Shown one piece after another: positions 36,819 to 45,080 of a stretch of DNA of 64,000 bases. The translations under genes and the position numbers were made by a program. The notes beneath the pieces are model-generated. The model was not told the DNA's origin. It ran no database searches and was given only the letters and a program-made list of their open reading frames with translations. This stretch comes from Ancylomarina sp048268005 (lineage in GTDB: Bacteria > Bacteroidota > Bacteroidia > Bacteroidales > Marinifilaceae), in contig JBLWWJ010000001.1 in NCBI GenBank assembly GCA_048268005.1, forward strand, positions 1,302,001-1,366,000, given 5' to 3'. The stretch's first letter is position 1. Every line of letters begins with the position of its first letter.

Positions 36819-38144
36819 TTAATCTTTATAATACCAAAAAGGAATTTTAGAGACATTCAAATTTGTGGTATCCCCTTTTTTGATTCTTAAACGGTTCACT
36901 TTTAATATATGCTTGCCATCTGTTAAACCTTTAGTACTAAGGTAAGTTTCAAAACCCAAATCATCGTTTTGACTTTTGGCTATAATGAAATCAGAATCAT
37001 ACTTAATGGTATCTATTTTTACTGAATACATATCATTAAATGTTTTTAAGTAAGCACGTCTAAGACTATCTCTTTTTCCTCTTTTAAGTCTACGCCCATT
37101 ACCTATTGAAATACCTGATCGCAAGCCACGGCTATCTTCATCTGGCTCCAGTTCCGGATTAAACTTAAATATTCTGTTTTCTATACTTTCAGAAAATAGA
37201 ACAAAAACCTTGACATAGTTATCAGAAATAACTTTTGATTGAATTGCCACATGATCAATAAACCCGTCACTATCACATAATAAGTCTTCATAGTTATTAT
37301 TGTTGGCAACATATTCAGTTGAAGTCATGTCATGCCTTAAAAAATTTGAAACATTGTGTTTAAGAGTTGTGGCTAATGCTATTAATATATAGAAGGGTAC
37401 CAAGGCAAAACTTAAGCGTTTACCAAACTTATTGTCAAGAAAATTATAAACCAATGGTCTATACAAAAAGGACAAGGTAATAAACCCGAAGACCCAATAC
37501 ACCGGGAAATAAATGGTCGATAGCCATTTTTTCTTTTTAAGAAAGCCTAGCGTTAAAAAGTCAATTAAAGTGAAAAACATGCCGAAAACGATAAACACGA
37601 TTAGTGTGATACCAACACCTTTAGATAACCAGCCAGGTAAATCGTCATTGCCAATTAATTGACTCCCAATTAAAGAAATAGCAAGTATGGTGAAGGTTAT
37701 TGCCAAAACATAAAAGATGAGCAAAAAGGAAACCGCAAATATGACACTACAATAGTTTTCTAATGTGCCAATATATTTATCGAAAGAGCCTACTCTCTTC
37801 TTTAAGTATTTAGTGAATTTCTGGCTGTATTTTAAACTGTCATAATCAATATCTCCGGACACATAACGCAAGCCTAAAGCACCTATCCATAAACCGCGCA
37901 GTAAGACGTGAAGCAATAGATTAAAAATTAAGATATAACAAGATATCATTGAAACCAGTGAAATAACAAGCCTATAGATTTGGTGATTATTTTCAGCTTC
38001 TGCAAAGCTCTCCGTAATTGTTGGGATAGCTGTAACTAAACCAAAAATTGCAAAACCCGAAATCAGTAGTTCTAGCTGCCAACTTTCTTCCTGGAGTTTA
38101 TGTAATAGCTTTTTAAATTCTGGTTTTGTATAATCGTTCTGCAT
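36819..38144 (-). CDS. Polytopic membrane protein, 441 aa
   Basis: Six or so hydrophobic helices occupy residues 25-300 (LLISGFAIFGLVTAI, LVISLVSMISCYILIFNLLLHVLL, ISLIGSQLI, TLIVFIVFGMFFTLIDFLTLGF). A C-terminal soluble region of about 140 residues follows. I do not recognise the family. It lies 151 bp upstream of the channel-like gene on the same strand and may be functionally linked. Copy D of the promoter-like repeat is 118 bp upstream. Confidence 0.75.
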   Translation of the reverse strand: MQNDYTKPEFKKLLHKLQEESWQLELLISGFAIFGLVTAIPTITESFAEAENNHQIYRLVISLVSMISCYILIFNLLLHVLLRGLWIGALGLRYVSGDIDYDSLKYSQKFTKYLKKRVGSFDKYIGTLENYCSVIFAVSFLLIFYVLAITFTILAISLIGSQLIGNDDLPGWLSKGVGITLIVFIVFGMFFTLIDFLTLGFLKKKKWLSTIYFPVYWVFGFITLSFLYRPLVYNFLDNKFGKRLSFALVPFYILIALATTLKHNVSNFLRHDMTSTEYVANNNNYEDLLCDSDGFIDHVAIQSKVISDNYVKVFVLFSESIENRIFKFNPELEPDEDSRGLRSGISIGNGRRLKRGKRDSLRRAYLKTFNDMYSVKIDTIKYDSDFIIAKSQNDDLGFETYLSTKGLTDGKHILKVNRLRIKKGDTTNLNVSKIPFWYYKD

Positions 38145-38261
38145 TAATTTTTATTTTATTGTATAATTATTTTTAACTAAAAGGTCCTCTTTAATTAGGC
38201 AATGAAAAGAAATGCTATTTATATATTACTTTAAAAATGAGCTCATCTTATTCAAGCCAAC

Positions 38262-38350
38262 CAAATTTATGAAAAACAAATAGCAAACAATAAATTATAT
38301 TAGAGTAAAGCACAAGTCTTGTGTAAAATAGAATACATCTACATAATTAT
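38262..38350 (-). repeat. Dispersed ~90 bp promoter-like repeat, copy D
   Basis: The minus strand reads TATTGTTTGCTATTTG, then TAAATTTG (TAnnTTTG), 118 bp upstream of the 36819-38144 start. About 45 bp at its left end is identical to copy E at 44036. Confidence 0.82.
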
Positions 38351-38427
38351 GATATCCTTACACTCTTATCCCCTTTAGGGGTTTTGGGGGTGAATTTTCT
38401 TTGTAAGAACTACATTTCTATCCGGCA

Positions 38428-38455
38428 CCTCGACTCCGCTCGGTGATCGGGGACA
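38428..38455. repeat. REP-like motif, copy 1
   Basis: 'cctcgactccgctcggtgatcgggg' shares the core cgactccgctcggtga with 61377 and, with changes, 45018. It lies about 80-110 bp beyond the 3' end of the RAYT relic. Confidence 0.6.
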
Positions 38456-38472
38456 ATGCACGGCATAAAAAA

Positions 38473-38496
38473 AGCTGTGGCTTTCACACCACAGCT
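38473..38496 (-). terminator. Intrinsic terminator after the RAYT gene
   Basis: AGCTGTGG / CCACAGCT is an 8-bp perfect stem with an 8-nt loop and T7 on the minus strand, 39 bp beyond the RAYT end. Confidence 0.82.
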
Positions 38497-38534
38497 CTAT
38501 CCTGTTCTTTCTAATTGCTCGGATTGTACTTCCA

Positions 38535-39095
38535 TTAAAAATTGAATTTATCTTTTTTCCAATTTTGTGGGTTTGATTTAATATAGGCCTGTATTCGATT
38601 AAAAGATTTGTTGTTCCGTATAATATGATCGTGATAACGTGATTGCCATGCAAAACCAGTTAATATTTTTCAGGCGTTTTTGGTAACACCAATTTTAAAC
38701 CCACGAATGATGGATGCCAGATTTTGGGATTGTGCACCAAAACGATTCTTTTGTGCAGGTGCAATGCTATTCCCCTGTACAGACGCAATGCATTGCGTCT
38801 CTACGTTATATTTATTCTCACCAATGACAATGATGGCATGAAAATGATTGGGCATTATGACGTAGGCGCCCATTATTAAATTCATATCGGGGCGCATTTC
38901 AAATGTTTTTAACCATTCGGCATCAACAATTTCACCAATTTCAGACAATTGCATTCTACCATTTATAATATCACCAAAATAATGTTCTCGACCATGGGTA
39001 CAAATCGTTACAAAATACGCCGCATTCCATCCATAATCCCACTGAGGTAAACGAGCAGATGCAATACGGTATTTATTTTGATATTTATCTGTCAT
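38535..39095 (-). pseudogene. REP-associated tyrosine transposase (RAYT, Y1/HUH type) with an in-frame TGA
   Basis: A 187-codon frame runs from ATG 39095 to TAA 38535 but has a TGA at about 38670 (GVTKNA-stop-KILTGFAWQ). Upstream of it are the TnpA_REP landmarks WNAAYFVTICT, MPNHFHAIIV (HUH), and SIIRGFKIGVTK; downstream are FAWQSRYHDHIIRNNKSFNR and YIKSNPQNWKKDKF, in the same frame. A single CGA-to-TGA change would explain the stop. RAYTs mobilise or maintain REP palindromes. A REP-like palindrome lies inside the frame at 38777-38804. The HUH part is intact, but the tyrosine after the stop would be lost. Confidence 0.9.
38777..38804. repeat. Near-perfect 28-bp palindrome inside the RAYT frame
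   Basis: The 20-bp core AGACGCAATGCATTGCGTCT is a perfect palindrome, extended to 28 bp (38777-38804) with a single mismatched pair. It is in frame with the RAYT gene and encodes VETQCIASVQGN-like residues. It resembles dispersed REP palindromes. Confidence 0.88.
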
Positions 39096-39211
39096 GATAA
39101 TTAAATGGGCTTGACAATTTCGATTTATTAGGATTCATTCAAGCCCCTGCAAGCATAAGATACAAGCAAAACAGAACTAGATCTATGAGTTCTATCAATT
39201 CCTTTGTAAAA

Positions 39212-39487
39212 TCATTTTTTGCTATCATATATATAAAAGCCAACTATATTTTTGTCTTTATCTATTTTAATCCTTTTGTAGACTCTGTAAAATTGATGTT
39301 CAGATGTAAGAGCAGCTGATGGCGTAGCCGTTTTGTTGGTATTCTCAATTAAATAAGATACCACAATCTCCCAAATATCCTCGTCTGCTTTATACTCGGC
39401 CTGTTCAAGACGAAAATCCGGAGCTTCTAAAGCCGATAAACCTTTTAGCTGAATCATTGCAATGTCAAGTAATTCTATTAAAGTCAT
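39212..39487 (-). CDS. Hypothetical protein, 91 aa
   Basis: It has no signal or membrane segment. It starts MTLIELLDIAMIQLKGLSAL and ends with two beta strands (HQFYRVYKRIKIDKDKNIV). I do not recognise it. Its size is consistent with a small immunity- or adaptor-type protein, but there is no partner nearby to support that. Confidence 0.6.
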   Translation of the reverse strand: MTLIELLDIAMIQLKGLSALEAPDFRLEQAEYKADEDIWEIVVSYLIENTNKTATPSAALTSEHQFYRVYKRIKIDKDKNIVGFYIYDSKK

Positions 39488-39691
39488 GGTTCTAATTTAT
39501 TTGGTTGGTAGAAGTCATTAAACAAAAGGGCGAATAATACGCCTGGCAGATCTGTGCTCTTTGTTTTATACAAGATACTATAAAAATGATTAGCATGATA
39601 GTGTATCCTCCACCAGGAATGATTTTCATATGGCATTCCTATCCTACTCGTATTAAATTAGGCAGCACCCTTAGATAGCTTACAAACGCAA

Positions 39692-39724
39692 AATGGTCTT
39701 CTGATATGTAATCGGAAGACCATT
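39692..39724. terminator. Hairpin terminator after the DUF3859-like gene
   Basis: AATGGTCTTC / GAAGACCATT is a 10-bp perfect stem with a 13-nt loop, 24 bp beyond the stop of the 39748-40182 gene. T-rich sequence lies on both sides. Confidence 0.7.
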
Positions 39725-39747
39725 CTTTATTGTTATTGAATTTTACT

Positions 39748-40182
39748 TTATTCTCTCAACATAAATGTTTGTTGGCACATTATCTTGTCCTTATAGATAA
39801 TCTCAAAAGTCCATTCCCCAAACTGCATTTCCCAATCAAATTCAAATGTATAGAAGTCATAAGCTAAGTCATCATTATAGCCCTCTTTTACTTCTGTACA
39901 TTCCGTAAATTGCTCCTTGCTAATTGGATTCACCAACTTAGGATGTCTAATTCTGCACACAAAATCAACCCATTCCGCTTCTTCTAAATCATTTTCGAAC
40001 TGATAACTTATCCCAAAGCTCAAACCGATCTTAGGATTAATGACATCGGTTCTTTCCAAAAACGCCATATCGTCGGAATGCAAAAAGTAGCCTGTCGCAC
40101 TAGCCGGTTCAATATCTTTCTTTGTTTCTCCAATCGCCTTACAAATTCCGTAATCAACTATTTTTATATCCATTATTGCCAT
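39748..40182 (-). CDS. DUF3859-like protein, 144 aa
   Basis: The order of strands, IKIVDYGICKA, LSFGISYQFEN, DFVCRIRHPKLVNPISKEQF, and a final FEIIYKDKIMCQQTFML, resembles DUF3859 beta-sandwich proteins. There is no signal peptide with a clear cleavage site. Start may be the second Met (MDIKIVDYG). The function is unknown. Confidence 0.65.
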   Translation of the reverse strand: MAIMDIKIVDYGICKAIGETKKDIEPASATGYFLHSDDMAFLERTDVINPKIGLSFGISYQFENDLEEAEWVDFVCRIRHPKLVNPISKEQFTECTEVKEGYNDDLAYDFYTFEFDWEMQFGEWTFEIIYKDKIMCQQTFMLRE

Positions 40183-40667
40183 TTTAAACTACCTGATGCT
40201 CCCACTTTGAAAGAGAGCGGCAAAACTACATCTTTTTTTGTCACAATTTCTAATTTGTGTTAAGCTAAGCTAGCAAATTTAGTCCTATTTCACCTCAATC
40301 CGAAGGGGCTCAATCTGGATATGAGCAGGCCGTTTTTTTTAACGCTTTTAATATGGGTTTATTCATATTTCTTTGCATAGCAATCACATTTTTCTATCAC
40401 CACCCCGTCGAGCCGGTCGACACCCCTCCTCTGCGGGAGGGGAAACTGTTAGCCTGGTATAAGCTTAAATAAGAAACATTCCTTTCTCCTCCTTTTTAAG
40501 GAGGAGTACCCGAACAGGTTCGGGGGAGGTGGTTCTATCTAAACACAAGCTACAAGCCAAACGAAGTGGAGCTCAGCAAACCAAACACAGTGAGCTCACG
40601 ACCAGAGGGAGTAATATAGCTAAGCTCACGCTAGCGAGGAGGGGCAATTATATGATTAATTAGAGTT
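40183..40667. other. Gene-free spacer with decayed interspersed repeats
   Basis: No reading frame of note. It holds a repeat (40397-40465) similar to 44208-44274, with the inverted cctcc-N-ggagg core and the shared tail 'ctgttagcctggtataa'. It is followed by fragments 'ctcctttttaaggaggagtacc' and 'gctcacgctagcgagg' that recur in nearby spacers. Confidence 0.6.
40397..40465. repeat. Intergenic inverted-repeat element (copy 1 of 2 seen)
   Basis: It shares 'caccaccccgtc', 'ccctcct...ggagggg' and 'tgttag(c/t)ct(a/g)g(g/t)ataa' with 44208-44274. The central CCCCTCC/GGAGGGG pair forms a hairpin. Confidence 0.75.
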
Positions 40668-41198
40668 TTAATTGATGCACTTAAAGATCGATTTTGTTGA
40701 TACCCCATCGATAACCGAATAATCAAAACCATTGATCATTGCTTCTACCCGTATATCTTTAACATCATATTTAATTAAATTAGCTAAATCTTCATCAGTT
40801 AAATTATATGTAAATTCCGCAACATAACTATTAAATTTACCTTGCATATTCGGAATTAAGGAATTTATATTTAAGCTAATAGATTCATCATTATCTAATA
40901 ATAAAATCAGTTTTTCAGAGCCTTGCATTATAATATTACCTTTGGATAAATTATAAGATGTCATCAAATATTTCCTATTGTTTTCGTTTTTCACCTTCCA
41001 TTTAACATTTTTCATTTTCAAAATCTTACCAATTTTGATACTTTTTGTTACAGCAATAGGTTTAGTTACGACTTTCTTTTCTTTGGTGAACTTATCAACC
41101 TCGTTAATTTCATACTCGCAATTTTGACTAAAAGCTGCAGTGGAATAAAAAATTGCTAAAAAGAAGATTAGATGTTTAAGGCTTAATTTGATTTTCAT
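40668..41198 (-). CDS. Secreted hypothetical protein, 176 aa
   Basis: The signal peptide (LKHLIFFLAIFYSTAAFSQ) is followed by a beta-rich domain (KIGKILKMKNVKWKVKNENN, EAMINGFDYSVIDG). No family recognised. The second type of promoter-like repeat lies 65 bp upstream. Confidence 0.7.
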   Translation of the reverse strand: MKIKLSLKHLIFFLAIFYSTAAFSQNCEYEINEVDKFTKEKKVVTKPIAVTKSIKIGKILKMKNVKWKVKNENNRKYLMTSYNLSKGNIIMQGSEKLILLLDNDESISLNINSLIPNMQGKFNSYVAEFTYNLTDEDLANLIKYDVKDIRVEAMINGFDYSVIDGVSTKSIFKCIN

Positions 41199-41262
41199 AC
41201 TTATGGGTTTTTATATTTAGATTATATTCATTGTTATTAAAATTAGACTTAGCCTCGTTACC

Positions 41263-41325
41263 AACAAGTGTATCAGTCACCATGCGGCTTACAGCACTTA
41301 TCTCTTATTCTTTAATACAAGCTCG
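41263..41325 (-). repeat. Second promoter-like repeat, copy 2
   Basis: It aligns with 34740-34800. The minus strand reads (C)TG-N19-TACACTTG, which keeps the TAnnTTTG-like box, 65 bp upstream of the 40668-41198 start. Confidence 0.65.
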
Positions 41326-41344
41326 CGCTAGCGAGAGATAAAAC

Positions 41345-41515
41345 TTATTTCTTCTTTGAAGAATAAGAAATAATCCCCCCAACTGCAGCGCCTAAAGCCA
41401 TACCGAATCCCATTCCTGCGGCTAAATTGTCCATGGCGACACCTATCCCAACGCCAAATATCATTCCTATTGAAATACCCCTTGCAAGGGCTTTGTTTGC
41501 GACTTTTGATTGCAT
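41345..41515 (-). CDS. Small glycine-zipper membrane protein, 56 aa
   Basis: An ATG at 41515 opens a 56-codon frame ending at TAA 41345. The middle is one hydrophobic, Gly/Ala-rich stretch (ISIGMIFGVGIGVAMDNLAA then MGFGMALGAAVGGIISY) with GxxxG-type spacing, flanked by basic ends (MQSKVANKALARG and SSKKK). Such small glycine-zipper proteins insert in membranes and may oligomerise; known cases include stress proteins and toxins. The coding call rests on composition only. Confidence 0.55.
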   Translation of the reverse strand: MQSKVANKALARGISIGMIFGVGIGVAMDNLAAGMGFGMALGAAVGGIISYSSKKK

Positions 41516-41691
41516 CTTTTTTACATTTGAATTCTACAACTTCCTATTTATCCTTTTCTTATTTAGGGCCAATGCTTAATCAGTTTGCCACTCTTTATTT
41601 TAATCTCACTGGCTGTATGGCTTTGCCTTTGAAACGCACCGACTACAAGCGAAAACTAGCGAAGCTGAGCTCGCGCTAGCGGGCTTTACTT

Positions 41692-42066
41692 TTATAATCT
41701 TGATCTCTTATTCCGCTTAATACTACGGCGAGATTGCAAATACAGTAAATACCCACCTATAATTGGCCCATATGCAATCAAGTAAGTTCCGCCGAGATCT
41801 ATCACTCCAAAAAATGTAAAAACAGTAATAAAGCCTCCTCCAAACATTAATACAAGACCAATAATTTTAGTTTCATTAAAACTCACCTTAAATGATTTGT
41901 CTTGTGCTTCAAATAGCATTTGATTATCAACTTCTCTTATAATAAATTTGATTTTATCAGGATCGAGATTCTTTTCTTTTAATTCTTTACGAATCTCTGA
42001 AAAATCCATTCCTCTTTTTTTCTGTTCTATATAATGGTCAATAATATCTGAAGTTTCGTCTGTCAT
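41692..42066 (-). CDS. Small membrane protein with helical N-terminal domain, 124 aa
   Basis: Residues 1-55 are a charged helical segment (IDHYIEQKKRGMDFSEIRKE). Two membrane helices follow near 68-112 (IIGLVLMFGGGFITVFTFF and YLIAYGPIIGGYLLYL), then a basic tail RSIKRNKRSRL. The function is unknown. Confidence 0.7.
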   Translation of the reverse strand: MTDETSDIIDHYIEQKKRGMDFSEIRKELKEKNLDPDKIKFIIREVDNQMLFEAQDKSFKVSFNETKIIGLVLMFGGGFITVFTFFGVIDLGGTYLIAYGPIIGGYLLYLQSRRSIKRNKRSRL

Positions 42067-42353
42067 ATTAATACTTTGTTATTATTTCCTGATCAATTCA
42101 TTTGACACCCAACATATACTTAAGCCATACATAATGAAAGCTGGCTAGACAAGCTAGTGCACGACGGTCTTGCTAATTTTCGTGGGCGATTTAAAAGAAT
42201 TTACTTTTCAAACCGCACGGAAGCAAGCCGCATAAATTTGTTTATATTTTTTAGCAAACTAATTTAAGTAGCTTGCTGGTGTTTCTTTAATTGAACTAAA
42301 TCTCGAACAATTCCTACCGCCCATGAAATTTAGCTTTTGTTAGCAGTAGTATT

Positions 42354-43097
42354 TTAATCGTCATGCCATTCTACGATTGTTTTATATTTTGTCCAGACTT
42401 TATCATTAAGCCTATAAATATCTACTGCCCCATAATCAAGAAACTGATAATCTATTTCGACTTCATTTAATTCATCATTGAACCTTAGAGAATTAATGTT
42501 GTAAGCTATCAAGCTTCTAATTGAGTGTCCTTCAAACCAAGCAAAGTCGATAAACTCATTCATGAAGAAAAGTCTATTGTGATAGTTAGTCCACATTTCG
42601 ACCAACTCATCTCTTGACAGTTTTTTCTGATTTCGGAGAATTTCTCCATTGGACTTGTCGTTAGGATTTTCTCCTATGAAAGATAAAATCGCATTAATTG
42701 ATAGGCTATCATTCAGTAAAGGTTTTGCCTTTTCGCTTTTTGCCAGAGTAATGAATTGGGTCGTAAATGGAATTCGAGTTTTTCCAACTTCTACAATAGG
42801 GATTGTAGCCTGGAGATAAAAATACTTTACTGTTCTTTTATTGTAACTATTTGATAATAGCGTATTAAATAAATCAGATATTAATTTTATTGTGTCATTA
42901 TTTAAAGTTGAATATGTTTCAATTGTTTGCTTGTGCATATCAGCGAATTCTTTTCGTAGCTCTGCCTTAGAATTATTCTTATAGAACTTATAAAGAGTCT
43001 TCTCAGTCAATTGTGCATTTGTACTTAGGCTAAAAGTCATTGACACTAAAAAGCCTATAAAAAAGACCATAAAACTTATCTTATTTTTAATACTCAT
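42354..43097 (-). CDS. Secreted hypothetical protein, 247 aa
   Basis: A signal peptide (SFMVFFIGFLVSMTFSLSTNA) precedes a helical protein of about 220 residues with AYNINSLRFNDELNEVEIDY near the C-terminus. No recognisable motif. The next element upstream is a long gene-free region. Confidence 0.7.
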   Translation of the reverse strand: MSIKNKISFMVFFIGFLVSMTFSLSTNAQLTEKTLYKFYKNNSKAELRKEFADMHKQTIETYSTLNNDTIKLISDLFNTLLSNSYNKRTVKYFYLQATIPIVEVGKTRIPFTTQFITLAKSEKAKPLLNDSLSINAILSFIGENPNDKSNGEILRNQKKLSRDELVEMWTNYHNRLFFMNEFIDFAWFEGHSIRSLIAYNINSLRFNDELNEVEIDYQFLDYGAVDIYRLNDKVWTKYKTIVEWHDD

Positions 43098-44027
43098 TTG
43101 TTTTGAATAAAAGTTTGTGTTCTTTGATGCTACATGTGAAAATTACTGCTAACGGCCACGCTATGTGGCGTAGGCGCCTTAGTTGAGTTATGTTTCAAAT
43201 TTTATAAAAGGCAAGGTAGGTATTTTTATAATTACATTTAACTATAACAATTATAAAATAGATAGTTTGCCGTGCTCATTAAAAGCATAAACATTCAAAA
43301 ACCTCCGACTCGCCTTTGCCATTTAGCGATTGTTACAACCTGTTGTAAATCTTCATGTGTGAGAACACCTTCCAATTTCTTCTGGCTGATAAAGGCAGCT
43401 TTGGCGCGGAATTTGCAATTAAAAGAACTGAGAATCAGCACCAATTTGCATAATCTCTCCCTCTCTAATCAGTTCATAAGTAAATCGAGACTTTTAAAAA
43501 TCACGAATGTCAAACCGCCGTCTTGTCTTAATCAGTGACAATTAGCCTAATATCTCCCACTACAATCAATTCATAAATGAAATCAAAACCTTTAGAAATC
43601 ACCATTGTCAAAACCGCTGTCTTGTCTTAAATACTTTCGGGCAAGGCTGACAAAAGAGAAGCAAATTGGATAAGCTGAGTTTCCCTGGCAAATTTCGTGA
43701 CAAAGCGAATGAGGCTCAAGCAGAGAGCGGAATCTCGTGACCACAAGCAAAATCAAGCTAAGTAAAAATCAAGTTTTAAACCTCAGTCAGAACTAGTAAA
43801 ATATCTAGTGTACAATTCAAAAGGAAAATTCCATTAAATCAGAAATGGCGGCAAGTTTGCCAGCGAGTAAACTTTAAAAAAGCAATGGGTTGTAACGTAT
43901 CGATAAACGCAATGGCCTTTATTTCGCTTGTATTTTATTAAAAAGGTGTTTTTATTCCCCTATATTGGGTGGTAAAGCACAGTTATCATGATGCATTTAT
44001 TATAAAATCAGTTGTTAAAATGAACGC
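43098..44027. other. Gene-free region with a decayed coding relic and tandem duplication
   Basis: No convincing gene. The two ~82-bp copies at 43451-43531 and 43549-43631 are about 78% alike. On the minus strand, parts read as protein-like fragments (DKTAVLTMVISKGF, and KKLEGVLTHEDLQQVV at about 43330-43400) interrupted by stops and frameshifts, so this is probably a dead gene whose family I cannot name. The 267-bp plus-strand frame at 43272 looks like chance. Confidence 0.55.
43451..43631. repeat. Tandem duplication of ~82 bp
   Basis: Two copies share 'ttcataa', 'aaatcac', 'gtcaaa', and 'ccg(c)cgtcttgtcttaa' in the same order. It is probably part of a decayed gene. Confidence 0.65.
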
Positions 44028-44044
44028 ATCATTTTCAAGCCAAC

Positions 44045-44135
44045 CAAATTTATGAAAAACAAATAGCAAACAATAAATTCGAAAGAAGTAAAGTATATGG
44101 TAGACATAAAATAGAATAGGTCTACATAATTATGA
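44045..44135 (-). repeat. Dispersed ~90 bp promoter-like repeat, copy E
   Basis: The minus strand reads TATTGTTTGCTATTTG, then TAAATTTG (TAnnTTTG). It shares about 45 bp with copy D, including the adjoining 'ttcaagccaacc'. No intact minus-strand gene lies close downstream; the next one is about 950 bp away across the decayed region, so the original target gene may be lost. Confidence 0.82.
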
Positions 44136-44207
44136 ATAGCAGTGTGAGGCTTATTTTGTGGGATAGAAACACCCCTCTGTATCTCCCCTAAAATGGGAGA
44201 CTTGTTT

Positions 44208-44274
44208 GCACCACCCCGTCTTGCTTCGCAAGCCAACCCTCCTCAAAAAGGAGGGGAAATTGTTAGTCTAGGAT
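44208..44274. repeat. Intergenic inverted-repeat element (copy 2 of 2 seen)
   Basis: Matches 40397-40465: 'caccaccccgtc' start, 'ccctcc...ggagggg' hairpin, 'tgttagtctaggataa' tail. Confidence 0.75.
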
Positions 44275-44439
44275 AAAGTCGATCTAAAAAGCAGCTTTTC
44301 TCCTGCTTTTAGGGAGGGGGCTCTAAGGCGAGTTGTTTTTTATTTTTTGTCCGCTGAATAATAGGCCGTAAATTGCAAGTAGAGCCGATATTGGCAGTAG
44401 ATTGTGGTATTTTATGGTATTATTTTAAAGGAGGAAATC

Positions 44440-44847
44440 ATGAGCAAAGTTGTAACGATTTATAAGGGGGAACAAAATTGTATTTCAACCAAATATCCCC
44501 AGGAAAGAACCGTGTCGATAGATTGTCCTTACACAGGCAAAGGGGACGAATTCTCACCCGGAAATTTAGTTGAATCAGCCATAGCCGGATGCATGCTACT
44601 CTCTATGGGTACCCTGGCTATGAGAGATGACATTGACATATCCAATACCCAGGTAGAAGTGGATATGGTTGCCACAGACACACCATCGATAAAATACACC
44701 GAAATTAATATTGGTGTTAATATGGCCAGAGACTATTCTGATAAGGATAGGGTGAAATTGGAAAGAGCAGCTAACTATTGCCCCATTAAACTCAGTTTTG
44801 ACAAGGGAATAGCCATTAACGTTGAGTTTAACTACCCGAGCTCTTAA
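44440..44847 (+). CDS. OsmC-family peroxiredoxin-like protein
   Basis: The start ATG at 44440 follows a strong Shine-Dalgarno, aaaggagg, 5 bp upstream, so the longer frame from 44404 is not used. The 135-aa protein has the OsmC/YhfA order: N-terminal strands, ESAIAGCMLLSMGTLA with the first redox Cys, and NYCPIKLSF with the second Cys. The two Cys reduce organic or fatty-acid hydroperoxides in OsmC proteins. It appears monocistronic. Confidence 0.9.
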   Translation: MSKVVTIYKGEQNCISTKYPQERTVSIDCPYTGKGDEFSPGNLVESAIAGCMLLSMGTLAMRDDIDISNTQVEVDMVATDTPSIKYTEINIGVNMARDYSDKDRVKLERAANYCPIKLSFDKGIAINVEFNYPSS

Positions 44848-45017
44848 AAACAAAAAAGAGATTCAAATCAGCGCCTTCTATCCTGCCCTAATGATTGGGA
44901 CAAGATGTGAGCCAGGTCGATGACTTTCTAATTGAAAGGGGCCCATCCCGACAGTTCGCGATCGGGACAAGGGGAGTTTTGTATCCTACTTTAAGCAATA
45001 AAGTCTTGCCCCTGCCC

Positions 45018-45045
45018 TTCGACTCCACTCAGGAGCCTATAGGGA
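45018..45045. repeat. REP-like motif, copy 2
   Basis: 'cttcgactccactcaggagcc' is a one- to three-base variant of the same core. Confidence 0.5.
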
Positions 45046-45080
45046 GACTTATTTAAAGCTTTCAAATTCCTATTGATTCA

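Noticed and set aside
36606..36890. Plus-strand 94-codon frame with a hydrophobic start
   Set aside because: It is antisense to the start of the channel-like gene and the end of the 441-aa gene, and the later part has no domain features; it is probably the mirror of a signal peptide.
38375..38653. Minus-strand 92-codon frame near the RAYT relic
   Set aside because: It overlaps the RAYT C-terminal frame in a shifted register and a terminator; the in-register reading gives the RAYT end.
43272..43538. Plus-strand 88-codon frame
   Set aside because: It runs across the tandem duplication and antisense to better protein-like fragments; composition looks random.
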